Part shown: positions 32,589-41,420 of the stretch, piece by piece | Position numbering within the stretch: position 1 is the first letter of the stretch | Layout of the letters: the number at the start of each line of letters is the position of its first letter | Assembly (NCBI GenBank): GCA_902783005.1 | Contig: CACZPI010000112.1 | Location: 1 to 46,947, forward strand | DNA length: 46,947 nt | From: an uncultured Ruminococcus sp. | GTDB lineage: Bacteria > Bacillota > Clostridia > Oscillospirales > Ruminococcaceae | Direction: 5' to 3' | Program-made: the position numbers and the translations under genes | The notes under the pieces: model-generated | Database searches by the model: none | The model's input: the letters and a program-made list of their open reading frames with translations, nothing else | What the model was told of the DNA's origin: nothing

Positions 32589-33311
32589 TTATCCAAGAAC
32601 CTCGGTGATCTCCCCCGGCGAAGCATCCGGAAAGGCCTTTTGCAGGTGTTCCAGAATTCGCTGCCGGCTTTCCTCCGGCTCCTCATGATAGGCGCTTGTC
32701 ACAAGTTCGGCGCCGAACAGGGATTCCGGCGTTGTGTAAATCGTAACTGCCATTCCGTATTCCTGACCACGCTTATTTTTGCGGCGCCGGAAATCCCGGA
32801 TCGTCAGGTAGGTCTGCATTTGCAGATCGGTCACGATGCCGCTGAAATTTCGTTCCCCGCCCTTGCCAAAGCCTGCCAAGCTCCGGATCTCATTCGATGG
32901 CAGCGCTTCCTGCTGCGCAAAGAGCTGCATGATCAGCTGTTCCCGGCGCTTTGCAAGTCCCTCTTCATAACGGCTGTCAAAATCATATCCGTCCCGGCGC
33001 CAGTTGATCAGATACGGCAGCCATTCCAGAGAAACGAATCCGGCCTTTTTGCCGAAGAATTTCCCGTAGGCCACACGGCCGCTCCTTGCTGCAATGCCGC
33101 GCCATTCCCAGGGGTCGCATTCCGGATCCTCCGTCCACCAGTCGGACGGGCATACCCGGTCTTCCACCGAAAAGCCGTCGATCTCATTTCCGAACAGCGG
33201 CAGAAATCCCACGCGATCCACATAGGCGATCAGCTCCTCCGGGTTTTTCAGCCGATCCGGATGGCTGCGCGAAACACCCTGCATGTACCATTGTCCGTCT
33301 TCGTATTTCAT
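32589..33311 (-). CDS. AlkZ-related protein
   Basis: This 240-residue soluble protein opens with an aromatic, charged segment (MKYEDGQWYMQGVSR) and contains DPWEWRGIAARSGRVAYGKFFG, then LPYLINWRRDGYDFDSRYEEGLA. That set matches proteins usually labelled AlkZ-related, distant relatives of the AlkZ/YcaQ DNA glycosylases with winged-helix features; I recall this by pattern and did not search. No catalytic residue can be assigned. Its start overlaps the HipA-like stop by ATGA, so the two are translated as a pair. What they do together is unknown. Confidence 0.6.
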   Translation of the reverse strand: MKYEDGQWYMQGVSRSHPDRLKNPEELIAYVDRVGFLPLFGNEIDGFSVEDRVCPSDWWTEDPECDPWEWRGIAARSGRVAYGKFFGKKAGFVSLEWLPYLINWRRDGYDFDSRYEEGLAKRREQLIMQLFAQQEALPSNEIRSLAGFGKGGERNFSGIVTDLQMQTYLTIRDFRRRKNKRGQEYGMAVTIYTTPESLFGAELVTSAYHEEPEESRQRILEHLQKAFPDASPGEITEVLG

Positions 33312-34462
33312 CCTTTGTATGCCTCCCAGTGCTTTTGCAGCATTTGTATGCGTGCGGTGACGACCTGCACGATCTTTTCCGCTCTTGCTTCCGGAATAAA
33401 AGCCCGCGCCTGCGGGTCTGCAAGAAGCGCCCGGATCTCCTCATCAATGTCATGCAGCGCCGTCAGATCAAAGCGCTCCGGATGCTCCACCAGACGGATC
33501 TGCTCTTCATGGAAGCTGCGAAAGGGCATCGCCTCCACATCCTGATGCGGGTCAATATAGGCATCCGGGGTATCATACCGCAGGCTTGCCCCGTTGTCAT
33601 AGAGCGGAGCCATGCCGGTGAATGCAAGGGTTCCGGCATCCCGCAGCGCACCGAAATTCCCCTTATGCCGATCCTGATTGGCGATCAGATAATCGAGCAC
33701 CAGCATTTCCTCCAGGCGTTCCCGATACTCCGGGATTCCCAGCGCCTCACAGCACCGGCAGAAATGCGAAAATTTGTCCTCATTCTCACGCCGTTCAAGC
33801 ACCCTTGCGATCATACTTGCCGGGACAAGCTCCTGCCCGGCTTCAAGGAAATTCTCACAAAGGCTCATCGGCGCCCGGTACTGCCCCTCATAGACGACAT
33901 CGCAGGATGCATGGGCAATTCCGAGGCGCCCGGCGATCGCAGACGCGATGACCTCACCGAAGGGCTCCGACCAGAATCCGGATGCGCCCTTGAGCAGACA
34001 GCGCCTGCCGTCCCGGATCGTCCATTTCTTCGGCAGCCATCCGTCCAGAGAACCGTCCGGAGACGGAAATGCCGGTTCCTCCGGTGCCTCCCGACCGAGC
34101 AGTACATTCCCGACATGCTCGGAAAAATCATGCGAAAAGAAATTGCTCTCTTCCCATGTCACTTCTTCCCCTGCCGGCCGGATCCAGTAGGCATCCGACA
34201 GGCTCATGCCCCGGCACTGTGTCAGCAGCTCCTCCGGGGAATGCAGATGCAGCACCCGGAGTGCATGCAGAAGCCCCGGCCGGCTTTCCGGAACCGCACG
34301 GCGGTGCCACCAGTGATCCAGACTCCGGCGCAGCGGGACACGCAATCCGACCGGGATCCGCTCCGGTGCATGGATCGCTCCGATCTGCATGATCTGTGCG
34401 CCGTCCTGTGAAAAGGTCAGCTCCATAACAGGGTGATCTGCGTGCATCAGTGTGTATTGCAT
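33308..34462 (-). CDS. HipA-like protein kinase domain protein
   Basis: This 384-residue protein has the HipA-type kinase fold. Lys158 in CLLKGASGFWSEP is the ATP-binding lysine; NQDRHKGNFG (262-271) is the catalytic loop with Asp264; YDNG with Asp289 is the metal-binding equivalent of DFG. The first 120 residues differ from E. coli HipA and include a helical part with LSDAYWIRP. No HipB-like antitoxin is adjacent, so it need not be a toxin-antitoxin system. ATG 34462 follows AGGAGG; the frame runs upstream for 400 more codons only as antisense of nagA. It is coupled by ATGA to the AlkZ-related gene and divergent from nagA. Confidence 0.82.
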   Translation of the reverse strand: MQYTLMHADHPVMELTFSQDGAQIMQIGAIHAPERIPVGLRVPLRRSLDHWWHRRAVPESRPGLLHALRVLHLHSPEELLTQCRGMSLSDAYWIRPAGEEVTWEESNFFSHDFSEHVGNVLLGREAPEEPAFPSPDGSLDGWLPKKWTIRDGRRCLLKGASGFWSEPFGEVIASAIAGRLGIAHASCDVVYEGQYRAPMSLCENFLEAGQELVPASMIARVLERRENEDKFSHFCRCCEALGIPEYRERLEEMLVLDYLIANQDRHKGNFGALRDAGTLAFTGMAPLYDNGASLRYDTPDAYIDPHQDVEAMPFRSFHEEQIRLVEHPERFDLTALHDIDEEIRALLADPQARAFIPEARAEKIVQVVTARIQMLQKHWEAYKG

Positions 34463-34487
34463 GGCATCCGCCTCCTTCCTGCTTTTC

Positions 34488-34516
34488 ATTATAACACATC
34501 CGGAACGGAGAATCAA
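34488..34516 (-). promoter_or_regulatory. promoter of the HipA-like gene
   Basis: Minus strand TTGATT (34516-34511), 17 bp, TATAAT (34493-34488). Its -35 lies only about 10 bp from the -35 of the divergent nagA promoter, so the two may compete or share a regulator. Confidence 0.8.
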
Positions 34517-34526
34517 GATTTCTGGC

Positions 34527-34555
34527 TTTACAAATTGATGAAAATGACGTATAAT
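34527..34555 (+). promoter_or_regulatory. promoter of nagA
   Basis: TTTACA (34527-34532), 17 bp, TATAAT (34550-34555), about 45 bp upstream of the ATG at 34601. Confidence 0.85.
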
Positions 34556-34600
34556 GAAAGCAGCCCTCTCGGGGTGACTACAATGCAACGGAGCTTCACC

Positions 34601-35737
34601 ATGCTGATTACAAACGGACTGATCTATACCGACGAATGCCGCTTTTGCCGCGGCAGCATATTCACACAGGGAAACACGATCTCCGCCATTTTTCCGGAGG
34701 GTCATTCGCTCCCCGCGAACAGCCGGGTCATGGATGCACGCGGATGCTATGTCATCCCCGGGCTGACGGATGTCCACTTCCACGGCTGCGCAGGACATGA
34801 TTTCTGCGAGGGAACGCCGGAGGCATTCGATGCCATTGCCGCATTTGCCTTCCGGCACGGCATCACCACGATCTGTCCGGCGACCATGACACTTCCGGAT
34901 GAAAAACTGACTGCAATTCTCCGCGCTGCAGCAGCTTACCGGAATGCGCCGCATCCGGAGGAACGTGCAGCACTCGCCGGGATCCATATGGAGGGGCCTT
35001 TCCTCAACCCGGAAAAATGTGGTGCGCAGGATCCGGCAAATTTGCAGGCGCCCTCCCCTGCCACGATCCGAAAATGGCAGGATGCGGCACAGGGGATGGT
35101 GCGCGTCATGACCATTGCCCCGGAGCTTGATGGGGCGGCGGACTGCATCCGGGAATGCGCCGGAATGCTGCGGTTTTCCCTCGGACATACGGCTTGCAGC
35201 TATGAAACGGCCATGCGGGCATTTGCTGCCGGTGCCGACCGTGTCACGCACCTGTTCAATGCAATGCCGCCCCTTGGACACCGCGCACCGGGACTCATCG
35301 GCGCCGCATTCGATGCCGGGAATGTCTTTGCAGAGCTGATCTGCGACGGGGTGCATGTTTCGGGAAGTGCCGTGCGGGCTGCCTTCCGGCTGTTCGGTGC
35401 CAACAGGATCGTACTCATCAGCGACAGCATGGAAGCGACCGGAATGTCCGACGGCACCTATCAGCTCGGCGGGCAGACAGTACATGTACAGGACAGCCGG
35501 GCGACGCTTGCCGACGGGACACTTGCAGGCAGCGTAACGCCGCTTGATGCCTGCCTGCGCACGGCGGTTTCCATGGGGATCCCGCTCGAAGACGCGCTGC
35601 GGGCTGCCACGATCAATCCGTGCCAAAGCATCGGGATCGACGACCGCTTCGGCAGTCTCACACCCGGAAAGCATGCACATATCGTATTGCTCGATCAGGC
35701 AGCGCTGGAGATCCGGCAGGTGCTTTGCGGCAATTGA
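34601..35737 (+). CDS. nagA: N-acetylglucosamine-6-phosphate deacetylase
   Basis: This 378-residue amidohydrolase removes acetate from GlcNAc-6-phosphate, a step in amino-sugar recycling. Metal and active-site residues are in place: His59 and His61 (DVHFHG), Glu131 (GIHMEGPFL), His196 (LGHTACS), His217 (THLFNAMPPL) and the catalytic Asp275 (ISDSM). ATG 34601 follows GGAG with 7 nt; ATG 34583 is in frame and possible but has a poorer site. The usual partner nagB is not in the window. The stop codon overlaps the -35 of the promoter for the next operon. Confidence 0.95.
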   Translation: MLITNGLIYTDECRFCRGSIFTQGNTISAIFPEGHSLPANSRVMDARGCYVIPGLTDVHFHGCAGHDFCEGTPEAFDAIAAFAFRHGITTICPATMTLPDEKLTAILRAAAAYRNAPHPEERAALAGIHMEGPFLNPEKCGAQDPANLQAPSPATIRKWQDAAQGMVRVMTIAPELDGAADCIRECAGMLRFSLGHTACSYETAMRAFAAGADRVTHLFNAMPPLGHRAPGLIGAAFDAGNVFAELICDGVHVSGSAVRAAFRLFGANRIVLISDSMEATGMSDGTYQLGGQTVHVQDSRATLADGTLAGSVTPLDACLRTAVSMGIPLEDALRAATINPCQSIGIDDRFGSLTPGKHAHIVLLDQAALEIRQVLCGN

Positions 35738-35762
35738 CAACAGCTGCCCTCTATGTTATAAT
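35734..35762 (+). promoter_or_regulatory. promoter of the EAL operon
   Basis: TTGACA (35734-35739) overlaps the nagA stop codon; 17 bp later TATAAT (35757-35762). It gives the downstream operon its own consensus start. Confidence 0.88.
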
Positions 35763-35808
35763 AGTATTACTATAAGCAATCACCCTGCACCACGGACAAG
35801 GAGGAGCT

Positions 35809-37764
35809 ATGACAGAACTGAATCAGCTTCCGGTTTCCTTTCATATTTCGGCACTGATCGTCTGTATCATGTGCCTGGTGTTTACCTGCATCCAGCAGCG
35901 GACGGACAAGCCGCAGAACAAGCTCTATCTGGCGCTTGTTCTGGTGCTGTTCTGCAATGCCGGATCAAGTGTGATGAATGATCTGATCCTGCCGTCTGTC
36001 CATCCGGATGCACAGACCTTTCTGCTGCGGCGGATCATGGAATATCTCTATTTTACGCTGCATACCGCACTCAGCCCGCTGTTTTTCTGGTATGTCTCCT
36101 CTGTCTGCAGCGCACCGCTCCGGAAAAGGCCGCTGGTCTGTACAGCTCTGATGATCCCCTTTACTGTCACGGAGCTGATGGTGCTGACCAATCCCGTTTC
36201 CAGATGGGTGTACTATTTTGATGCGGACAGGCAGTTTCAGCGCAACTGGGCAGAGATCTTTATTTACATCGCGGCTGCACTGTACATGGTCTTTGCCTTC
36301 ATGATGCTGCTGCATGCGTGGAGCGCACTGACAAAGAAACGAAAATCGGCGCTGCTGTGCTTCCTGGGTGTGGTTCTGCTCGGCGTCGGGCTGCAGATGC
36401 TGTTTCCCAGCGTCCGGGTGGAGCTGTTTGCCGAGGCGATCGGTCTGACCGGCATTATGCTGGCCGTCGAATCCGAGGACGGGCTGACCGATCCGGATAC
36501 CGGCGTGTATAATCGCCGGGCGCTGCGCATGGATCTGAAAAGTGCCTTTGTCAACACACACCCGTTCCAGCTCATCGGTGTACGCATCACGGATGCCGAC
36601 AGACTTGCCAAGATGATGGGTACAGAAAATACCGATATGATGGAGGAGCAGGTGACGGAATACCTGAAGACACTTGCCCCGCGGTACCACATTTACAGCA
36701 TCAATCCCGGTACATTCGCCGTCATCTTCTACGATGCCACCGAGAAGCAGGCCGCTTCGCTCGCCCGGCTCATCAGCAGTCGCTTTGAGGAGCCGTGGCA
36801 TTTCGGTGACCGTGAGATCCTGCTGTCATGCGTCGTCATGTCCGCCGGCATGCCCGGACAGATGTCCCACGCATCACAGGCATTCTTCATGCTTGACAGT
36901 CCCATCCCGACCGGGAATGACAAGAAGATCCTCTCCGGCAGCGATCTGGATTATCTGCTGCGGCGTTCGGCTGTGGAAAGCGCTGTCACACGCGGCCTGG
37001 AGGAACACAGCTTCGAGGTCTATTACCAGCCGACCTATCATATGGACGGCAGCCGTCTGCACGGCGCAGAAGCGCTTTTACGGATGCATGACAAGGAGCT
37101 GGGATTTCTGTACCCGGATGAATTCATCCCGGTGGCGGAACACATCGGCATGATCGACGCCATTGACGATTTTGTTCTGGAGGAGGTCTGCCGCTTCATC
37201 AAAACCGGCATTCCCGTGCAATGCGGAATGGACTGCATCAATGTCAATCTCTCCGTGCTCCAGTGCATGAAGCCGGGATTTGTGGAGCATATCAATGAGA
37301 TCGTCGAACGAAACGGCATTGACAAGCATTTTCTCAATTTCGAGATCACCGAATCCGTTGCCGCAGATGACTACGAGCTGCTCAGCGGCGTGATCGCAGA
37401 TCTCAAACAGGAGGGATTCCGCTTTTCAATGGATGACTACGGCATGGGGTATTCCAATATGCATGCCATTCTCTCCCTGAATCTCGATGTCATCAAGATC
37501 GACAAAAGCATCCTGTGGGGCGCGGAGCAGAATCAACTGGGCTATATCATCCTGGAAAATACGATCCGCATGATCCGGCAGATGCAGCGCGAGATCCTTG
37601 TGGAGGGCGTGGAAACCTCAAGGCAGCTCGAGCTGCTCGGGCGGCTGCATGTCGATTATTTGCAGGGATTTTATTTCTCACGGCCGATCCCGCTGCCGGA
37701 ATTTATCAGACTGATCCAGGAACAACCAAAGGAGGAAGCACAGTCAGATGGAAATACGCAATGA
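35809..37764 (+). CDS. membrane EAL-domain c-di-GMP phosphodiesterase with degenerate GGDEF
   Basis: The 651-residue protein has about seven membrane segments in the first 220 residues, a GGDEF-like domain (about 230-380) whose signature is replaced by NPGTF, so it cannot make c-di-GMP, and a C-terminal EAL domain (about 395-640). EAL residues look intact: GAEALLRM near 420, NVNLS, FEITES, SMDDYGMGYSN, VIKIDKS, LVEGVET and GFYFSRP. It should therefore hydrolyse c-di-GMP to pGpG in response to a membrane-sensed signal; the inactive GGDEF may bind GTP as a regulator. GGAGG precedes ATG 35809. The methyltransferase start overlaps its end by 17 nt. Confidence 0.92.
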   Translation: MTELNQLPVSFHISALIVCIMCLVFTCIQQRTDKPQNKLYLALVLVLFCNAGSSVMNDLILPSVHPDAQTFLLRRIMEYLYFTLHTALSPLFFWYVSSVCSAPLRKRPLVCTALMIPFTVTELMVLTNPVSRWVYYFDADRQFQRNWAEIFIYIAAALYMVFAFMMLLHAWSALTKKRKSALLCFLGVVLLGVGLQMLFPSVRVELFAEAIGLTGIMLAVESEDGLTDPDTGVYNRRALRMDLKSAFVNTHPFQLIGVRITDADRLAKMMGTENTDMMEEQVTEYLKTLAPRYHIYSINPGTFAVIFYDATEKQAASLARLISSRFEEPWHFGDREILLSCVVMSAGMPGQMSHASQAFFMLDSPIPTGNDKKILSGSDLDYLLRRSAVESAVTRGLEEHSFEVYYQPTYHMDGSRLHGAEALLRMHDKELGFLYPDEFIPVAEHIGMIDAIDDFVLEEVCRFIKTGIPVQCGMDCINVNLSVLQCMKPGFVEHINEIVERNGIDKHFLNFEITESVAADDYELLSGVIADLKQEGFRFSMDDYGMGYSNMHAILSLNLDVIKIDKSILWGAEQNQLGYIILENTIRMIRQMQREILVEGVETSRQLELLGRLHVDYLQGFYFSRPIPLPEFIRLIQEQPKEEAQSDGNTQ

Positions 37765-38554
37765 AAAGATTGACGGAGGCCGCGCCTTCGACTGGGGGCG
37801 CACCTCGGAGGATTATGCAAGATACCGGGATATTTACCCGCCCGCATTCTATGAGGAGATCACACGCCGCGGCCTGTGTGTGAAGGGTCAGCGCGTGCTT
37901 GACCTGGGCACCGGTACCGGCGTACTCCCGCGGAATCTGTATTCCCGCGGTGCCGTATGGACAGGCAGTGATATTGCGGAAAACCAGATCACGCAGGCAA
38001 AGCGCATGGCCGCAGAGGCCGGCATGGACATTACCTTCCTGACCGCAGCGGCAGAGGATCTGAGCTTCCCGGACGGGAGCTTTGATGTGGTGACGGCATG
38101 CCAGTGCTTCTGGTACTTCGATCACGCAAGGCTTGCGCCGATGCTCTGGCACATACTGACACCCGGCGGACGGCTGGTGCTGCTGTACATGGCATGGCTG
38201 CCGTATGAGGATGCGATCGCCGGGAAAAGCGAGGACATTGTACTGCACTATAACCCGGGCTGGACAGGCGCCGGTGAAACACGCCACCCGATCTGGATTC
38301 CGGAGGCAATGAACCCCTATTTCACGCTGACCGATCACAAGGAATACGACCTGCCGGTGCATTTCACACGCGAGAGCTGGCACGGCCGCATGAAGGCCTG
38401 CCGCGGCGTCGGGGCGTCCCTCGACAGCGATGCGCTTGCGGCATGGGAGCGCGATCACAGAGCCATGCTGGAGGAGGCTCCGGCGGAATTCGATGTGCTG
38501 CATTATGCGGCAATCGCGGTACTGGAACGGAAGGAGCATCCGGATGCAATTTGA
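37748..38554 (+). CDS. class I SAM-dependent methyltransferase
   Basis: This 268-residue enzyme has the SAM-binding motif I VLDLGTGTGVL (about residues 49-59), motif II ending GSDI, and a motif IV region SFDVVTACQCFWYFD. The rest is typical of the methyltransferase type 11 fold. Its ATG lies within the last codons of the EAL gene, and AGGAGG is about 11 nt upstream, so translation is probably coupled. The following acetyltransferase overlaps its 3' end by 11 nt. The acceptor substrate is unknown, and I see no link to c-di-GMP beyond the shared operon. Confidence 0.88.
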   Translation: MEIRNEKIDGGRAFDWGRTSEDYARYRDIYPPAFYEEITRRGLCVKGQRVLDLGTGTGVLPRNLYSRGAVWTGSDIAENQITQAKRMAAEAGMDITFLTAAAEDLSFPDGSFDVVTACQCFWYFDHARLAPMLWHILTPGGRLVLLYMAWLPYEDAIAGKSEDIVLHYNPGWTGAGETRHPIWIPEAMNPYFTLTDHKEYDLPVHFTRESWHGRMKACRGVGASLDSDALAAWERDHRAMLEEAPAEFDVLHYAAIAVLERKEHPDAI

Positions 38555-39050
38555 GATCAGACCCCTGACACCGGAGGAATACCCGATCCTGGAGGATTTT
38601 CTGTATGAAGCGATCTTCATTCCGGAGGGTATCACGCCCCCGCCGCGGGAGATCATCCGGCAGCCGGAGCTGCAGGTCTATATCCGGGAATTCGGTACAT
38701 CCCCGCATGACCGCGCACTTGGCGCCATTGCAGAAGGCCGTGTGATCGGAGCCGTCTGGGTGCGGATCATGGATGACTACGGGCATGTGGATGCACAGAC
38801 GCCTTCCTTTGCGATCTCACTGTATCCGGCATTCCGGGGACAGGGCATCGGAACAGCGCTGATGCAGAGCATGCTTGCAGAGCTGAAGGGTGCCGGATAC
38901 CGGCAGGCTTCCCTCTCGGTGCAGAAGGAGAACTACGCGGCGCGAATGTACCGGAAGCTCGGATTCCGGACGATCGCGGAAACGGATGAGGAATATCTGA
39001 TGGTGTATGATCTGACCGGGCAGCCGGATGCCGCATCAGGCATTTACTAA
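38544..39050 (+). CDS. GNAT-family N-acetyltransferase
   Basis: The 168-residue enzyme has the acetyl-CoA motif LYPAFRGQGIGTALMQSML and a C-terminal KENYAARMYRKLGF, both standard GNAT elements. ATG 38544 follows AAGGAG and overlaps the methyltransferase by 11 nt; a longer upstream frame would overlap much more and lacks a ribosome site. It belongs to the four-gene operon that begins with the EAL protein. The substrate is unknown. Confidence 0.9.
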   Translation: MQFEIRPLTPEEYPILEDFLYEAIFIPEGITPPPREIIRQPELQVYIREFGTSPHDRALGAIAEGRVIGAVWVRIMDDYGHVDAQTPSFAISLYPAFRGQGIGTALMQSMLAELKGAGYRQASLSVQKENYAARMYRKLGFRTIAETDEEYLMVYDLTGQPDAASGIY

Positions 39051-39064
39051 AAGGAGACAGATCT

Positions 39065-39742
39065 ATGACAGAAACCATTCATCAGATCCTCGGGATCATC
39101 GGCATCATCGCCGGGATCGCCTTCCCGGTCATGCTGATCGTCCTGCTGGCCAATCTGAAAAAGCGTCAGACCGATCCGAAAGGATTCCGGCAGATCGTGA
39201 CCGCGGTCATTGCAGTCACGCTTCTCAATGCCGGAACGAATATCGCCTATTTTGCCATGTCGGTTCAGAAGTACAGCCGGTTCGATACCGGACAGCTTGA
39301 AGTGATGGAGCTTACCTCGGCAGATCTGCATGACGGCGTCTGGGACACCAGAATCACCAAAACGGATGCCGGAGAAAACCTCTCCCCGCAGCTGCAATGG
39401 GATCCTGTGGAGGGCGCTGCTTGCTATGCCGTCTACATGGTGGATGAATCGGCCGATCACTGGCTGCACTGGAAGCAAATGGGCTTTACGGAAACGGAGC
39501 TGCCCTCCGGCTTTGCGCCGGGAGCCTGCTATATCGGCCCCTATCCGCCGGAGGGAACGCATGTCTACATGGTCTATGTGCTTGCCCTGCGTTCCGACCG
39601 CTGCGGGAATCTCGGACGGCTCGATGCCCCGAATGCGGATGTAACCGAAATGCTCCAGTCTCTTGATGTCAAGGAGGACGGCAGCACCGGCAATGTGATC
39701 GCCTACGGGTATCTCACCGGAACGTATTCCGCACAGAAGTAA
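39065..39742 (+). CDS. PEBP/YbhB-like protein with N-terminal membrane anchor
   Basis: This 225-residue protein has two hydrophobic segments (about 5-30 and 42-62) and then a domain of the phosphatidylethanolamine-binding protein family: ENLSPQLQWDPVEGAACYAVYMVD, followed by a YIGPYPPEGTHVYMVYVLAL stretch, the ligand-pocket motifs of YbhB-like proteins. Bacterial members are thought to act as kinase or protease modulators or lipid-binding proteins; the role here is unknown. AAGGAG precedes the ATG, 14 nt after the acetyltransferase stop, so it closes the operon. A terminator follows. Confidence 0.82.
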   Translation: MTETIHQILGIIGIIAGIAFPVMLIVLLANLKKRQTDPKGFRQIVTAVIAVTLLNAGTNIAYFAMSVQKYSRFDTGQLEVMELTSADLHDGVWDTRITKTDAGENLSPQLQWDPVEGAACYAVYMVDESADHWLHWKQMGFTETELPSGFAPGACYIGPYPPEGTHVYMVYVLALRSDRCGNLGRLDAPNADVTEMLQSLDVKEDGSTGNVIAYGYLTGTYSAQK

Positions 39743-39754
39743 CATATTACAAAA

Positions 39755-39789
39755 AATCCCGAAGACAGCACCAAGCCGTCTTCGGGATT
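39755..39789. terminator. bidirectional terminator between convergent genes
   Basis: Arms AATCCCGAAGAC and GTCTTCGGGATT (12 bp) lie between the PEBP-like gene and the MATE gene, with CTGTTTTATG on the plus side and a run of T (TTTTTTG) on the minus side. Confidence 0.9.
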
Positions 39790-39794
39790 CTGTT

Positions 39795-41162
39795 TTATGC
39801 TGTCTGCACTGCCGCTTCCGGAATGCGCTTCGGGAGCTTGCAGAGCGCCCAGATCGTTGCAGAGATCAGCAGTACATCGGCTGCGACCCATGCGGTCGGA
39901 CTTGCCAGGCAGATGCCGGTGAAGCCAAGACCGGACACCAGAACTGCTACCGCAAAGACACGCGCTGCCAGCTCTACGATTCCGGCACTCATCGGCAGGA
40001 AGCTGTAGCCCATGCCCTGCAGGGAATTGCGCAGGACGAACAGCACGGCAAGCACCGGATAGAACAGGCCGCTGATGCGCAGATACCGCACGGCAAATTC
40101 CATGATCGTACCGAATGCGGGATCCTCCGGGGAGAGGAACAGCAGCACAAAATACCGGCCGAGGAAAAAGCTGAATGCATACGCGCCGACCGCATAGATC
40201 AGCGAGGTGAATACTGCGCATTTCAGGCCGCTGCGGATGCGGTCGATGCGGCGGGCGCCAAGATTCTGGCCGCAGTAGGTCGCCATGGTAATGCCGAGGG
40301 ATTCCATCGGGCCGCCGACGACATTCTGGATCTTCTGGGCAGTGGAAACGCTGGCAATGATCTCCGCGCCGAATCCGTTGATCGCGGTCTGGAGAATGAT
40401 GGATCCGATGGCGGTGATGGAGAACTGGAATGCCATCGGAAGTCCGATACCGCACAGCCGCGCGATATAGTCGGGACGCGGCGGGAGCTCATCCCTTTCA
40501 AAGGTGAGAATATCAAAATGCCGGTACATGAAGTACAGACATCCGACCGCCGAGATCGCCTGCGAGATCACTGTGGCAAGCGCCGCACCCATGACACCAA
40601 GTCCGAAGAACCGGATGAGTGCAAAGTCCAGAAGAATATTCAGCACCGAGGAAACTGCCAGGAACAGCAGCGGGGTGGCCGAATCGCCCATGGCACGCAG
40701 AAAGCCTGCAAGCAGATTATACAGGATCGTGGCGCACAGGCCTGCAAAAATCACGATCAGATACGTCTGTGCAGCATCAATGATCTCCGCCGGGGTCTGC
40801 ATGATCTGCAGCAGCGGGCGGCAGAAGACGATCGTCAGAACGGTCAGCACGGCTGCGGTCACAGCCGCGATCCAGGCAGCATTGGCCATGCAGCGGCGAA
40901 GCTCCTTCGGGTTTCCTGCGCCGTATGCCTGTGCAACGGGAATGGACAGGCCGGTACACAGCCCGGTCGCAAAGCCGATTACCAGAAAGCAGATCGCACC
41001 CGTTCCGCCGATGGCGGCAAGCGCATCGGAATTGATGCAGCGCCCGACGATCGCCGTATCTGCGAGATTATAGAACTGCTGGAGAATATTGCCGAATACC
41101 ATCGGCAGACAGAAACGGAGAATCAGCAGCAGCGGGCTGCCCTTGGTCATATCCTTTGTCAT
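39795..41162 (-). CDS. MATE-family multidrug/cation exporter
   Basis: This 455-residue protein has twelve membrane segments in two related halves. The first half opens with SPLLLILRFCLPMVFGNILQQFYNLADTAIVGR, the classic MatE start; GIGLPMAFQFSITAIGS opens the second half. It exports organic cations or drugs in exchange for Na+ or H+. I chose ATG 41162 (MTKDMTKGSP), 5 nt after AAGGA; upstream in-frame codons to 41228 have poor spacing. It is divergent from nadE and ends against the shared terminator at 39755-39789. Confidence 0.94.
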   Translation of the reverse strand: MTKDMTKGSPLLLILRFCLPMVFGNILQQFYNLADTAIVGRCINSDALAAIGGTGAICFLVIGFATGLCTGLSIPVAQAYGAGNPKELRRCMANAAWIAAVTAAVLTVLTIVFCRPLLQIMQTPAEIIDAAQTYLIVIFAGLCATILYNLLAGFLRAMGDSATPLLFLAVSSVLNILLDFALIRFFGLGVMGAALATVISQAISAVGCLYFMYRHFDILTFERDELPPRPDYIARLCGIGLPMAFQFSITAIGSIILQTAINGFGAEIIASVSTAQKIQNVVGGPMESLGITMATYCGQNLGARRIDRIRSGLKCAVFTSLIYAVGAYAFSFFLGRYFVLLFLSPEDPAFGTIMEFAVRYLRISGLFYPVLAVLFVLRNSLQGMGYSFLPMSAGIVELAARVFAVAVLVSGLGFTGICLASPTAWVAADVLLISATIWALCKLPKRIPEAAVQTA

Positions 41163-41252
41163 AATCATCCTTCTTTCTGCGGCGCAGGCAGGCTCCTGCC
41201 ATGCTCCAAAACCGCCGTCATACGTCATAATCCTCTTGTTTTCGTATTAGCA

Positions 41253-41281
41253 AGTATAGCACAATCCACAGCACTTTGCAA
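41253..41281 (-). promoter_or_regulatory. promoter of the MATE gene
   Basis: Minus strand TTGCAA (41281-41276), 17 bp, TATACT (41258-41253). Confidence 0.75.
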
Positions 41282-41357
41282 GCCGTAAAAACGACGGTTT
41301 TTATGCGACAGTTCCGGCTTGTTTTGTGGAGTTTTTCGGCTTTTTGGCAAATAAGGC

Positions 41358-41386
41358 TTGCATCTTCCGCCGGAATGTGGTATACT
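41358..41386 (+). promoter_or_regulatory. promoter of nadE
   Basis: TTGCAT (41358-41363), 17 bp, TATACT (41381-41386) with an extended TGG before it. The leader is only about 30 nt. Confidence 0.75.
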
Positions 41387-41420
41387 GATATTATACGACC
41401 CGAAAAGGAGGGTGTTACGG

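Noticed and set aside
33308..34462. HipA-like gene as a HipBA toxin-antitoxin pair
   Set aside because: No small helix-turn-helix partner is encoded on either side; the coupled gene is an AlkZ-related protein.
34463..35740. Upstream extension of the HipA-like frame by about 400 codons
   Set aside because: It runs antisense through nagA and past the promoter at 34488-34516, and the AGGAGG site fits the start at 34462.
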